From NCBI RefSeq assembly GCF_004358205.1, contig NZ_SMYO01000055.1:1-6404 (forward strand): DNA of 6,404 bases. The letters run 5' to 3'. This stretch comes from Bacillus salipaludis (lineage in GTDB: Bacteria; Bacillota; Bacilli; Bacillales_B; DSM-18226). Each line of letters opens with the position of its first letter. Within the stretch, counting starts at the first letter, position 1. Both the position numbers and the translations under genes were made by a program. The notes below the pieces were generated by a model that was not told where the DNA came from, ran no database searches, and saw only the letters and a list, made by a program, of their open reading frames with translations. Below, in pieces: positions 1 through 5,079 of the stretch.

Positions 1-144
1 ATGAAATTAGCAAACTCCCGTAAGGGATACTGGCGGATATCTAAAAGTGAGATTCTGCATCAAGCGATAACAAAAGAAAAACTCACAAAATGGGGATTAA
101 AAGATATATCCCAACTTTATGAGTTACGATACTTAAAAGATTGA
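1..144 (+). CDS. ltrA: Group II intron maturase/reverse transcriptase, C-terminal fragment (cut by window edge)
   Basis: This is the last 47 codons of an intron-encoded reverse transcriptase/maturase, ending in TGA at 142-144. The ATG at position 1 is most likely an internal methionine, because a full protein of this family has roughly 400-600 residues and the rest lies outside the window. The peptide contains NSRKGYWRISKSEILHQAI and ends in LYELRYLKD, which resembles the end of the maturase domain of bacterial group II intron proteins (family knowledge). The stop codon directly abuts intron domain V (about 145-176), which confirms the assignment. The protein helps its own intron RNA fold and splice, and copies it at new DNA sites. 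Identity as an intron maturase is secure; the completeness of the missing part cannot be judged. Confidence 0.88.
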   Translation: MKLANSRKGYWRISKSEILHQAITKEKLTKWGLKDISQLYELRYLKD

Positions 145-214
145 ACCGCTGTATACGGAACCGTACGTACGGTGGTGTGAGAGGTCGGGGATTAAATTTC
201 CCCTCCTACTCTAT
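1..214 (+). mobile_element. Group IIC intron, 3' end (maturase tail, domains V and VI)
   Basis: Downstream of the maturase stop is a domain V hairpin. Bases 145-153 pair with 168-176, a distal ACG/CGT stem is capped by a GAAC loop, and the catalytic triad is CGC (147-149). CGC rather than AGC, and the close match to the Oceanobacillus iheyensis intron as I remember it, point to class C. Domain VI follows: GGGG (187-190) pairs with CCCC (200-203), and a candidate branch-point A lies at 208. The intron probably ends at 214 (CTCTAT). That boundary is set by comparison with unoccupied copies of the same target at 3493-3510 and 4220-4236, which read TTTTTTAT|TG. The 5' part is beyond the window. 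Confidence 0.88.
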
Positions 215-250
215 TGTGGTAACTGGCAGGATAGCATTCCTGTTGATCGT
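215..250 (+). repeat. Right half of terminator-bearing intergenic repeat (copy C, 3' exon of the intron)
   Basis: The bases directly after the intron, TGTGGTAACTGGCAGGATAG, match the right half of two unoccupied elements: TGTGGTAACGGAGG at 4228-4241 and TGTCTAACGGGGCAGGATTG at 3501-3520. The likely reading is that the intron split one copy of this repeat just after its terminator T-tract. The left half of this copy, with its hairpin, would lie upstream of the intron and outside the window. Confidence 0.6.
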
Positions 251-322
251 TAATTTTCGACTTTGAAAAAAGGGCTCCTCAGTAACTGTAGTTTTTTTGT
301 ATTTGTAATTTATCGTTATGAT

Positions 323-355
323 AAAACCTCTTCTCAATAAATGTAGAGGTTTTTT
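323..355. terminator. Probable intrinsic terminator hairpin
   Basis: AAAACCTCT (323-331) pairs with AGAGGTTTT (345-353) across a 13-nt loop, and a run of six T ends at 355. The A-run on the left arm means it could also act on the minus strand. No gene precedes it on the plus strand apart from the intron, so it may belong to a gene displaced or lost when the intron arrived. The stretch 216-428 otherwise holds no ORF I can support. Confidence 0.5.
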
Positions 356-428
356 ATATTCGAGCCCCTAGTTTGAAGTTTCTAGGATTGCTATTGAAGG
401 AACTTAGCATTCAAACTAAATTAGTAAA

Positions 429-467
429 TTAAGGAATTCTTAACAGTGCATTAATAATAGATTTACA
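429..467 (+). promoter_or_regulatory. Candidate PhoP box: four hexamers at 11-bp intervals
   Basis: TTAAGG (429-434), TTAACA (440-445), TTAATA (451-456) and TTTACA (462-467) recur with exactly 11-bp periodicity; the last three fit the Bacillus PhoP consensus TT(A/T/C)A(C/T)A and the first is partial. In known Pho-regulon promoters such repeats occupy roughly -60 to -20 (established knowledge). With the -10 at 477-482 and a start site near 489, these repeats would sit at about -60 to -22, matching that rule. Binding by PhoP is inferred from spacing and sequence only. AT-rich DNA can produce TTAA-like words by chance, but the regular phase argues against that. Confidence 0.65.
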
Positions 468-476
468 ATTCTAATT

Positions 477-482
477 TATATT
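477..482 (+). promoter_or_regulatory. Candidate -10 element of the PHP-phosphoesterase promoter
   Basis: TATATT (5 of 6 to TATAAT) begins 9 nt after the last PhoP-like hexamer, and no good -35 stands 17 bp upstream, as expected when an activator replaces -35 contact. It implies an untranslated leader of about 127 nt. An alternative promoter is TTAACA (440-445) with TACAAT (464-469) at an 18-nt spacer, which would overlap the box. Confidence 0.4.
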
Positions 483-615
483 TAAGTAGTCAGAAAGATT
501 AGAAATTGATGAGAATTTTAATTAATTTTTAATCAAAGAATGAGAGCAGTTTGTAGCTAACTCTTCTTATGCTCAATGATTAATATTGATTTTAATTTAA
601 AGGGGGAAAATTAAC

Positions 616-2154
616 ATGAAATCTAGGTTCAAGAAAAAGGCTATTCCATTCATAGCAACGACAGTTCTCGCAACCACGGCTATAACAACCCAAACTTTAT
701 TTAATGACGGTGGTAATCAAAACGCTAAAGCACAATCATTGTCAAAAGAAGAAGTGAAAAAGAATGGTGCATCATGGCTTGCAGGTGACCACCATGTACA
801 TAGTGAATGGAGTGTAGGTTGGGACAATTCAACAAATCCTCCAACTCCAATTAGGGGTGGGGATGCTATCTATCCAATCTCTAAAAATGCCGAAAATGGT
901 AAAAAGTATGGCCTTGATTGGATGATGACAACAGATCATGGGGGTCCTAACCATTCCAAGGTCAACTTAGAACAAGCTTATCCTGAATTAGTAAAATCCC
1001 GTGCAGCTGTTCCTGAAGTTCTTCAATTCTATGGAATGGAGTTTGACACACCAGCAGCTGACCACAGCACTCTAATGATTCCAAAAGGTGAAAAAGAATC
1101 ACAAGTGCTTTATGATCTTGAAAGCAAGTTTAATTCTCGTGATGCTTATCCAAATGACCCAAGCCGTAATACGGAATCAAAAATGATTGAAGCTCTGAAT
1201 TACATGAAGCAAATGGACGAGCTTCCAATTTCTATCGCTCATCATCCATCCCGTTCAGCGACAGGTGTTGGCGTATGGGGACAAGATACTCCGCAAGAGT
1301 TCCGTAATTGGAATGATACAGCACCAAATATCTCTATTGGTATGGAAGGTGCTCCTGGACACCAAGCAAGTGCTATTAATCCAGATGGAACTCTTGACCT
1401 TAAAGGATCTCGTGGTAGTTATTCAAACACAAACGCTCCAACAATGGGTGGTTTCGATCAGATGAGTGCTATCGTTGGTGGTTTATGGGATTCGATGTTA
1501 GGTGAAGGAAGACACTGGTGGATTACGGCTACTTCTGACTCACATGTTAACTGGCGTGATGGAGGAAGTGACTTCTGGCCAGGTGAATATTCTAAAACAT
1601 ATGTAAAAGCAGAGAAAAATTATCAAGATGTAATGGAAAACCTTCGTAAAGGTAATGTATTTGTTACCACGGGTGACCTGATCTCAGAACTTGATGTTAG
1701 AGTACAAGCAGGAGGCAAATCACCATTGCATGCAGAGGCAAAAGGAAATACAGCATCCATCGGTGAAACACTTACACTTCCAAGTAAGAAATCTGATGTA
1801 ACAGTAACAGTTCGTATCAAAGATCCAAACACTGCGAACTCTCACGGAGATAAGCCAAATGTTCAACGTGTTGATTTAATCATGGGAGAAGTTAAAGGAA
1901 AAGTGGAAGACCGCTCAACTGCCTCAAATCCTACAACCAAAGTGGTGAAGCGTTTCACAGAAAGTGATTGGAAAAAAGACGGTGAATACATCACCATTAC
2001 TTATACTTTAAAAGATGTGGACAAAGATAGCTATATTCGTTTACGTGGTACTAACACTGATCAATTAGAACCAGTAAAAGATCCTAAAGGTGAAGATCCA
2101 TGGAATGATCTTTGGTTCTATTCAAACCCAATTTTCATCAAATCAGATAAATAA
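616..2154 (+). CDS. Secreted PHP-domain metallophosphoesterase (CehA/McbA-like)
   Basis: This is a 512-residue exported metal-dependent hydrolase. The signal peptide has a basic KSRFKKK start, a hydrophobic stretch at about 9-29, and an AKA|Q cleavage candidate at 37-39. PHP-type metal ligands appear in order: DHHVH (58-62), TDH (106-108), GMEFD with Glu142, His150, AHHP (208-211) and SDSH (307-310). Residues from about 360 to 512 look like a beta-rich accessory domain ending in LWFYSNPIFI. PHP enzymes hydrolyse phosphoester bonds with a cluster of divalent metals; the substrate here is unknown. The ATG at 616 is preceded by a strong AAAGGGGG site (599-606). The PhoP-like box upstream suggests a role in scavenging phosphate from organic phosphoesters outside the cell, consistent with export. 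A hairpin terminator follows the stop. The fold is secure; phosphatase versus phosphodiesterase cannot be decided. Confidence 0.9.
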   Translation: MKSRFKKKAIPFIATTVLATTAITTQTLFNDGGNQNAKAQSLSKEEVKKNGASWLAGDHHVHSEWSVGWDNSTNPPTPIRGGDAIYPISKNAENGKKYGLDWMMTTDHGGPNHSKVNLEQAYPELVKSRAAVPEVLQFYGMEFDTPAADHSTLMIPKGEKESQVLYDLESKFNSRDAYPNDPSRNTESKMIEALNYMKQMDELPISIAHHPSRSATGVGVWGQDTPQEFRNWNDTAPNISIGMEGAPGHQASAINPDGTLDLKGSRGSYSNTNAPTMGGFDQMSAIVGGLWDSMLGEGRHWWITATSDSHVNWRDGGSDFWPGEYSKTYVKAEKNYQDVMENLRKGNVFVTTGDLISELDVRVQAGGKSPLHAEAKGNTASIGETLTLPSKKSDVTVTVRIKDPNTANSHGDKPNVQRVDLIMGEVKGKVEDRSTASNPTTKVVKRFTESDWKKDGEYITITYTLKDVDKDSYIRLRGTNTDQLEPVKDPKGEDPWNDLWFYSNPIFIKSDK

Positions 2155-2173
2155 AAGGGTAAAATGAAAAAAT

Positions 2174-2205
2174 GGCGAGGGGGTTTTAAAAATCTCCTCG
2201 TCTTT
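2174..2205 (+). terminator. Intrinsic terminator between the PHP and HupE-like genes
   Basis: GGCGAGGGGG (2174-2183) pairs with TCTCCTCGTC (2193-2202) over ten positions, three of them G-U, with a nine-base T/A loop and a short TTT tail. It lies 20 nt after the PHP stop. It probably ends most PHP transcripts, so the next gene would depend on read-through or its own promoter. Confidence 0.7.
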
Positions 2206-2231
2206 AAAATTATCTTATGTCAAGACATAAT
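2203..2231 (+). promoter_or_regulatory. Candidate promoter of the HupE-like gene
   Basis: TTTAAA (2203-2208) and CATAAT (2226-2231) are spaced by 17 bp. The -10 matches consensus at 5 of 6 positions and the -35 at 4 of 6. The implied start near 2238 leaves about 27 nt before the preferred ATG at 2265 and only about 12 before the ATG at 2250. The -35 overlaps the terminator tail of the upstream gene. Confidence 0.4.
2215..2230. promoter_or_regulatory. Palindromic operator candidate in the HupE-like promoter
   Basis: TTATGTCAAGACATAA has two perfect 7-bp arms around AA. It lies between the proposed -35 and -10 and overlaps the -10, where a bound repressor would block transcription. The 2-nt loop would make a poor RNA hairpin, which favours a DNA-binding site. 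It does not match the Fur, Zur, MntR or NikR consensus sequences as I know them, so the regulator is unknown. Confidence 0.5.
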
Positions 2232-2264
2232 TGAAAGAAAACAAAAGAAATGGACGTGTACATA

Positions 2265-3323
2265 ATGAAAAAGTTATGGTGCTTTATTTTTCTCCTATTA
2301 CTTTCATTTAGTTCTTTCCTTCCTTCCCCAGTATTTGCTCATACCAACAACAGTGAAGGTTTTTCAACCATTGAGGTTAAAAAGAATGCATTGGATTATG
2401 AATTAAAGCTTGATTTGGAGGAGTTGGGACATTCTCTTAAAAAGGCTACGGATCAAAAGGAGTTAATTGACCATAAGGTATTGCAGCGTTATATCAATTC
2501 CCATATCAAGCTTTATGCAGACAGCGAATTGGTTGAGGGTAGCGTATTAAAAACGGATATAGAGATGATTAAGGAGCGGCCGTTTGCCATTATAAATTTA
2601 GCATATAAAACAAACCATAAACCAGAAAAACTAGTAGTCGAATATAATATGTTTATGGATGATTCCGACCCAAGTCATGCAAATTTTGCAGCAGTAAAAA
2701 TGGACGGGAAACAACAAGAAAAGATTTTGACATTCGAATCAAGGGAATTTGAGATTGGTAAAATAAGTTTCTTGCAGAATGCCACACAGTTTTTGGTGCT
2801 TGGCTTAAAACATATTTTTACAGGTTATGACCATATTCTGTTTGTCATCAGTTTGCTTTTTGGAGCAAAAACGATTCGGCATATTCTTTCCTTAGTTACA
2901 GCCTTTACAATTGCACACAGTATTACTTTGGCTTTGGCAACTTTCGATATTGTTCACCTACCAACCAGATTTGTAGAATCCGCTATTGCTTTAAGTATTA
3001 TTTATGTAGCACTTATGAATATTTTTAATCAGGACTCAAAACACCAGCCATGGCTTGCCTTTGCTTTTGGGTTAATCCATGGATTCGGATTTGCAGGCAT
3101 TCTTTCCGAAATGAGATTAGATACGAACCATATGGTCACTTCACTTGTATCTTTTAATATCGGGATTGAAATCGGTCAATTATTAATCGTTTCTATAGCA
3201 TTTCCGCTCATTTTGTGGATTAAGAAATTAACCCTAAAACCAATTAAATGGGTTATCCCTGGTACCTCAGTGGCCATATTAGCATTTGGAATGGTATGGT
3301 TTATTCAACGAGCTTTTTATTAG
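2265..3323 (+). CDS. HupE/UreJ-family membrane protein (possible metal permease)
   Basis: The protein has 352 residues from the chosen ATG; an in-frame ATG at 2250 would add MDVYI. I prefer 2265 because a normal signal peptide then starts with MKK and ends near SPVFA|H, and because it fits the proposed promoter; neither start has a strong Shine-Dalgarno site. An extracytoplasmic domain of about 135-140 residues follows. The membrane domain carries the HupE/UreJ signature: HIFTGYDHILFVISLLF, then FTIAHSIT, then FGLIHGFGFAG, then FNIGIEIGQ. These contain conserved His, Asp and Glu residues in predicted helices, and the protein ends with a hydrophobic C-terminal segment. Related HupE and UreJ proteins are nickel/cobalt permeases (family knowledge). 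This is the longer type with an outside domain, for which the substrate is not established. It lies downstream of the PHP gene but has a separate promoter candidate, so co-transcription would be partial at most. Confidence 0.85.
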   Translation: MKKLWCFIFLLLLSFSSFLPSPVFAHTNNSEGFSTIEVKKNALDYELKLDLEELGHSLKKATDQKELIDHKVLQRYINSHIKLYADSELVEGSVLKTDIEMIKERPFAIINLAYKTNHKPEKLVVEYNMFMDDSDPSHANFAAVKMDGKQQEKILTFESREFEIGKISFLQNATQFLVLGLKHIFTGYDHILFVISLLFGAKTIRHILSLVTAFTIAHSITLALATFDIVHLPTRFVESAIALSIIYVALMNIFNQDSKHQPWLAFAFGLIHGFGFAGILSEMRLDTNHMVTSLVSFNIGIEIGQLLIVSIAFPLILWIKKLTLKPIKWVIPGTSVAILAFGMVWFIQRAFY

Positions 3324-3335
3324 GTGAGGAATATA

Positions 3336-3450
3336 ATGGAAAGTATTTGGAAGCAAGTTTAGAAAAGAACGAAAAGTAATGGGGTGTCTAAGTATAATTG
3401 TGTCTATATTTATTTTATTTGTATCAATGGAAGGTTTCTTATTGAAGTAA
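3336..3450 (+). pseudogene. Frameshifted small membrane-peptide ORF after the HupE-like gene
   Basis: A good ribosome binding site (GGTGAGGA, 3323-3330) and an ATG (3336) directly follow the HupE-like stop, but this frame reads only MESIWKQV before TAG. Removing one base in the GGAAA after the ATG would open a 37-codon frame. It would read MKVFGSKFRKERKV and then a hydrophobic segment, GCLSIIVSIFILFVSMEGFLLK, before TAA at 3448-3450. That layout, basic then hydrophobic, looks like the N-terminus of a membrane or exported protein. The stop lies inside repeat copy A, so the gene may have been cut off by that repeat. An in-frame ATG at 3379 could still give a 23-residue hydrophobic peptide. I do not recognise the family. 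Confidence 0.4.
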
Positions 3451-3528
3451 CGGGTGCAAGAGTTGAAGAGCCAAGACGTCATTATCGACAGCTTTTTTAT
3501 TGTCTAACGGGGCAGGATTGTTGAAGAG
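3442..3528 (+). repeat. Terminator-bearing intergenic repeat, copy A (unoccupied intron site)
   Basis: The left motif GTAACGGGTGCAAGAGTTGAAGA is followed by a decayed hairpin region and a T6-ATTG tract (3493-3502). The right motif TAACGGGGCAGGATTGTTGAA (3504-3524) closes the element. It aligns base for base with copy B (4170-4252): about 73% identity over the first 30 positions, one base difference in the distance to the T-run, and an identical TTTTTTATTGT. The hairpin arms (GTC..GAC) no longer pair well, so terminator function here is doubtful. Confidence 0.65.
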
Positions 3529-3591
3529 TTCAGATTATTCTTTTTCAGCAATCAGGACAGATTGCAGCATAAGCTTATATTACCAATTCGC

Positions 3592-3600
3592 AAGGAGTGA
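3592..3600 (+). promoter_or_regulatory. Ribosome binding site setting the start of the 183-residue protein
   Basis: AAGGAGTGA ends 6 nt before the ATG at 3607, a near-ideal Bacillus site. Upstream, TATATT (3576-3581) is a possible -10 but I see no convincing -35. Confidence 0.75.
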
Positions 3601-3606
3601 TTTTAA

Positions 3607-4158
3607 ATGAGTGTTGAAAGAGATAAAATATACCCCGATTGCCCAACTCTTATTAAAACAGTCGAGGTTGGCGGTCTTACGAAATCGCAGCTTCTTCAAA
3701 AATTGCAACAACATTCTATTTTGATGAATGAGCTTGGAGAGAGGCTGTTCGCTGATGATAAATTTACTTTTTCGGATACGATATACAGTGTGAGGGCTGT
3801 TGAACTCAAAGTTCGTGATCTTGGCTTTCCCGAAGGAGCTACTATACCCCAGCTTTTTGAAAAAGCGAACAAGGTTGGCTTAAAATTATGCCCCCTTGAG
3901 CTAGGACCACACTTAAGATTGGAGTATCTGGATCAACCCGAAGGTCATTCGGGGAAGCCTTTTTGGCGACATCGAGCTCCGTATGGCTCCGTTACAATAG
4001 CATCGGAGATACTATCCGAAGACGTCGACTTTCCGAAGGGTTTCTATCTGAGACGAATTGAAGGTGTGCTGTGGTTGCGCGGATATATTGCTGATGATCT
4101 GCACGTCTTGGGGCCAGATGATCACTTTGTCTTTTGTCAAAACGAAAACGTGAAGTAA
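3607..4158 (+). CDS. Conserved hypothetical protein, 183 residues
   Basis: This is a soluble protein with no signal peptide or membrane segment. The start is well supported by AAGGAGTGA. Recognisable stretches are YPDCPTLIKTVEVGGLTKSQ at the N-terminus, VRDLGFPEGATIPQLFEKA in the middle, LCPLELGPHLRLEYLDQPEG (95-114), and a C-terminal half with FPKGFYLRRIEGVLWLRGY and ADDLHVLGPDDHFVF. I have an impression of similar small proteins in other Firmicutes, some carrying a bare 'helicase' label. No Walker or DEAD-box motif is visible here, so that name is unsupported. The gene is flanked on both sides by copies of the terminator repeat (A and B) and appears to be a single transcription unit. It looks intact. 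Function unknown. Confidence 0.8.
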   Translation: MSVERDKIYPDCPTLIKTVEVGGLTKSQLLQKLQQHSILMNELGERLFADDKFTFSDTIYSVRAVELKVRDLGFPEGATIPQLFEKANKVGLKLCPLELGPHLRLEYLDQPEGHSGKPFWRHRAPYGSVTIASEILSEDVDFPKGFYLRRIEGVLWLRGYIADDLHVLGPDDHFVFCQNENVK

Positions 4159-4169
4159 AATATTCCAAA

Positions 4170-4252
4170 TTCAACTATCAGGTGCAATACTTAAAGATCC
4201 AGCTGCCAATTCAGGCGGCTTTTTTATTGTGGTAACGGAGGTTAGTTAATAA
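4170..4252 (+). repeat. Terminator-bearing intergenic repeat, copy B (best-preserved unoccupied copy)
   Basis: The left end is TTCAACTATCAGGTGCAATA, the centre is an intact hairpin and T-tract (4201-4227), and the right end is TGGTAACGGAGGTTAGTTAAT. The ends are roughly inverted (ATTCAACTA against TAGTTAAT). It begins 11 nt after the stop of the upstream gene and serves as its terminator. It shows what the intron target looks like when empty: TTTTTTAT|TGTGGTAAC. Confidence 0.65.
4201..4227 (+). terminator. Intrinsic terminator of the 183-residue protein gene
   Basis: AGCTGCC (4201-4207) pairs with GGCGGCT (4214-4220) with one G-U pair and a six-base loop, followed by a T-run through 4225. 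It is the core of repeat copy B. Confidence 0.85.
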
Positions 4253-4321
4253 TAGGACGCATTTGATGTGAAAGGTGCGACACAAATGAGATTGTTGAAA
4301 AAGGTTTTCTTGATGTATAAA

Positions 4322-4349
4322 GAGCAAAGGTAAAACAATACCTTTGCTC
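4322..4349 (-). terminator. Intrinsic terminator of the VOC gene
   Basis: GAGCAAAGGTA (4322-4332) is perfectly complementary to TACCTTTGCTC (4339-4349) across a six-base loop. Read on the minus strand it starts 8 nt after the VOC stop codon and is followed by TTTATAC, a modest U-tract. On the plus strand there is no T-tail, so the minus direction is favoured. Confidence 0.75.
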
Positions 4350-4356
4350 GGAACAT

Positions 4357-4740
4357 TTAACAATTACAAATCATTAGAACGTTACCGTCCAAATCTTGAA
4401 AGTTAAAATAGGCAAAATCCCCAACTCGCTCTATTTTTTTAACAATTGTTATTCCTTTGTCTTTAATAAATTTATATGCTTCATCAATATCTTTAACGAA
4501 GAAATTAAATAAAACATGATTAGAAGGTTTTAATTGAAAACTTGGATCTAAAGTGTGATCGTCTAATGTAATACCTGTTTCGGCTGAGATAGGGATATTG
4601 TAAACGGGAGATGAAACATTTTCCTTTATAAAAGGTATTCCAAGCAATTTACTGTACCATTCTGCTGATCTTTCTAGGTCACTGACATGAATAAAGACAT
4701 TATTTACCTTACAAGTTATTGGAGAAACAATTGAATTCAT
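4357..4740 (-). CDS. VOC-superfamily (glyoxalase/bleomycin-resistance fold) protein
   Basis: This is a small cytosolic protein of 127 residues from the chosen start. The family signature is clear: VNNVFIHVSDLERSAEWYSK opens the first beta-alpha unit. NHVLFNFFVKDIDEAYKFIK opens the second, and the end, FAYFNFQDLDGNVLMIC, is the usual final strand with a DxDGN turn. VOC proteins are metal-dependent lyases, dioxygenases or drug-binding proteins that form paired beta-alpha-beta-beta-beta modules; the substrate here is unknown. Where many relatives have a metal-binding Glu in the last strand this protein has LMICNC, so a classical glyoxalase I metal site is doubtful. Two ATGs compete. GAGGTGG (minus strand, 4754-4748) lies 7 nt before the ATG at 4740 but only 1 nt before the one at 4746, so 4740 is preferred. 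The gene is divergent from the YihY-like gene. Confidence 0.85.
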   Translation of the reverse strand: MNSIVSPITCKVNNVFIHVSDLERSAEWYSKLLGIPFIKENVSSPVYNIPISAETGITLDDHTLDPSFQLKPSNHVLFNFFVKDIDEAYKFIKDKGITIVKKIERVGDFAYFNFQDLDGNVLMICNC

Positions 4741-4838
4741 AAACATTCCACCTCGTTTAGTTTTACCTTACAAATTCAACAAAATTTTAAAAAAACCTTT
4801 AAGAAAAGTGACGTCGTTTTATGAACAAAATGTGCTTG

Positions 4839-4858
4839 TTCAACTAACGGGTGCGTTC
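4839..4858 (+). repeat. Left-end fragment of the intergenic repeat (copy D)
   Basis: TTCAACTAACGGGTGC (4839-4854) matches the left end of copy B and the TAACGGGTGC of copy A. No hairpin or right half follows, so it looks like a remnant within the divergent intergenic region. Confidence 0.4.
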
Positions 4859-4925
4859 GTAAAAATGTTGTTGATTGCTTTCTAACTTGTGTAACCAAGG
4901 ATTCGGAAGCCAAATTAATAGTTCT

Positions 4926-4951
4926 CCCTTTTACAAACGTTTGTCAAAGGG
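4926..4951. promoter_or_regulatory. 26-bp near-perfect palindrome, operator candidate
   Basis: The core ACAAACGTTTGT (4933-4944) is perfectly symmetric. The arms CCCTTT and AAAGGG extend it to 26 bp with a single mismatched pair (T4932/C4945). There is no T-tail on either strand, so it is not a terminator. It lies between the divergent VOC and YihY-like genes, upstream of a TATAAT at 4989-4994. Size and symmetry fit a TetR-, LacI- or MarR-type dimer site; the regulator is not in the window. Confidence 0.55.
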
Positions 4952-4988
4952 TTAGGTACCGATCCAGGAAGGATAGGCATTTTTTTCG

Positions 4989-4994
4989 TATAAT
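4989..4994 (+). promoter_or_regulatory. Candidate -10 box for the YihY-like gene
   Basis: This is a perfect TATAAT 38 bp after the palindrome. The sequence 17 bp upstream (AGGAAG) is not a -35, so the promoter would be weak or activator-dependent. The implied start near 5001 gives a leader of about 79 nt to the GTG at 5080. Confidence 0.4.
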
Positions 4995-5079
4995 CATTTT
5001 TCTCGGCGAAAGCTTTGCATTGTATGGGACCCACCCGCACAAACTATATAGACAGAATACTAGGGAAGGTTTGTCGCAG

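Noticed and set aside
369..418. 9-bp inverted repeat TAGTTTGAA/TTCAAACTA with a 32-nt gap
   Set aside because: Arms are AT-rich and far apart with no T-tail. It could be a weak hairpin upstream of the PhoP-like box, but nothing ties it to a function.
1265..1465. 66-codon plus-strand ORF inside the PHP gene
   Set aside because: It lies wholly within a clear protein-coding gene in another frame and has no recognisable motif.
1623..1832. 69-codon minus-strand ORF opposite the PHP gene
   Set aside because: Antisense shadow of a conserved gene, with no supporting ribosome site or motif.
3279..3482. 67-codon minus-strand ORF across the end of the HupE-like gene
   Set aside because: It spans a coding end, a broken ORF and a repeat; the sequence looks random and is Asn/Ile-rich from AT content.
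3548..3565. GCAATC/GATTGC inverted repeat and ATAAGCTTAT palindrome upstream of the 183-residue protein gene
   Set aside because: Arms of five or six bases are expected by chance in this much sequence, and no promoter geometry supports them.
3992..4174. 60-codon minus-strand ORF opposite the end of the 183-residue protein gene
   Set aside because: Antisense to a gene with a strong ribosome site, and it ends in repeat copy B; no motif.
4822..4842. 7-bp inverted repeat TGAACAA/TTGTTCA with a 7-nt gap in the divergent region
   Set aside because: Short, AT-rich and overlapping repeat fragment D; less convincing than the 26-bp palindrome nearby.
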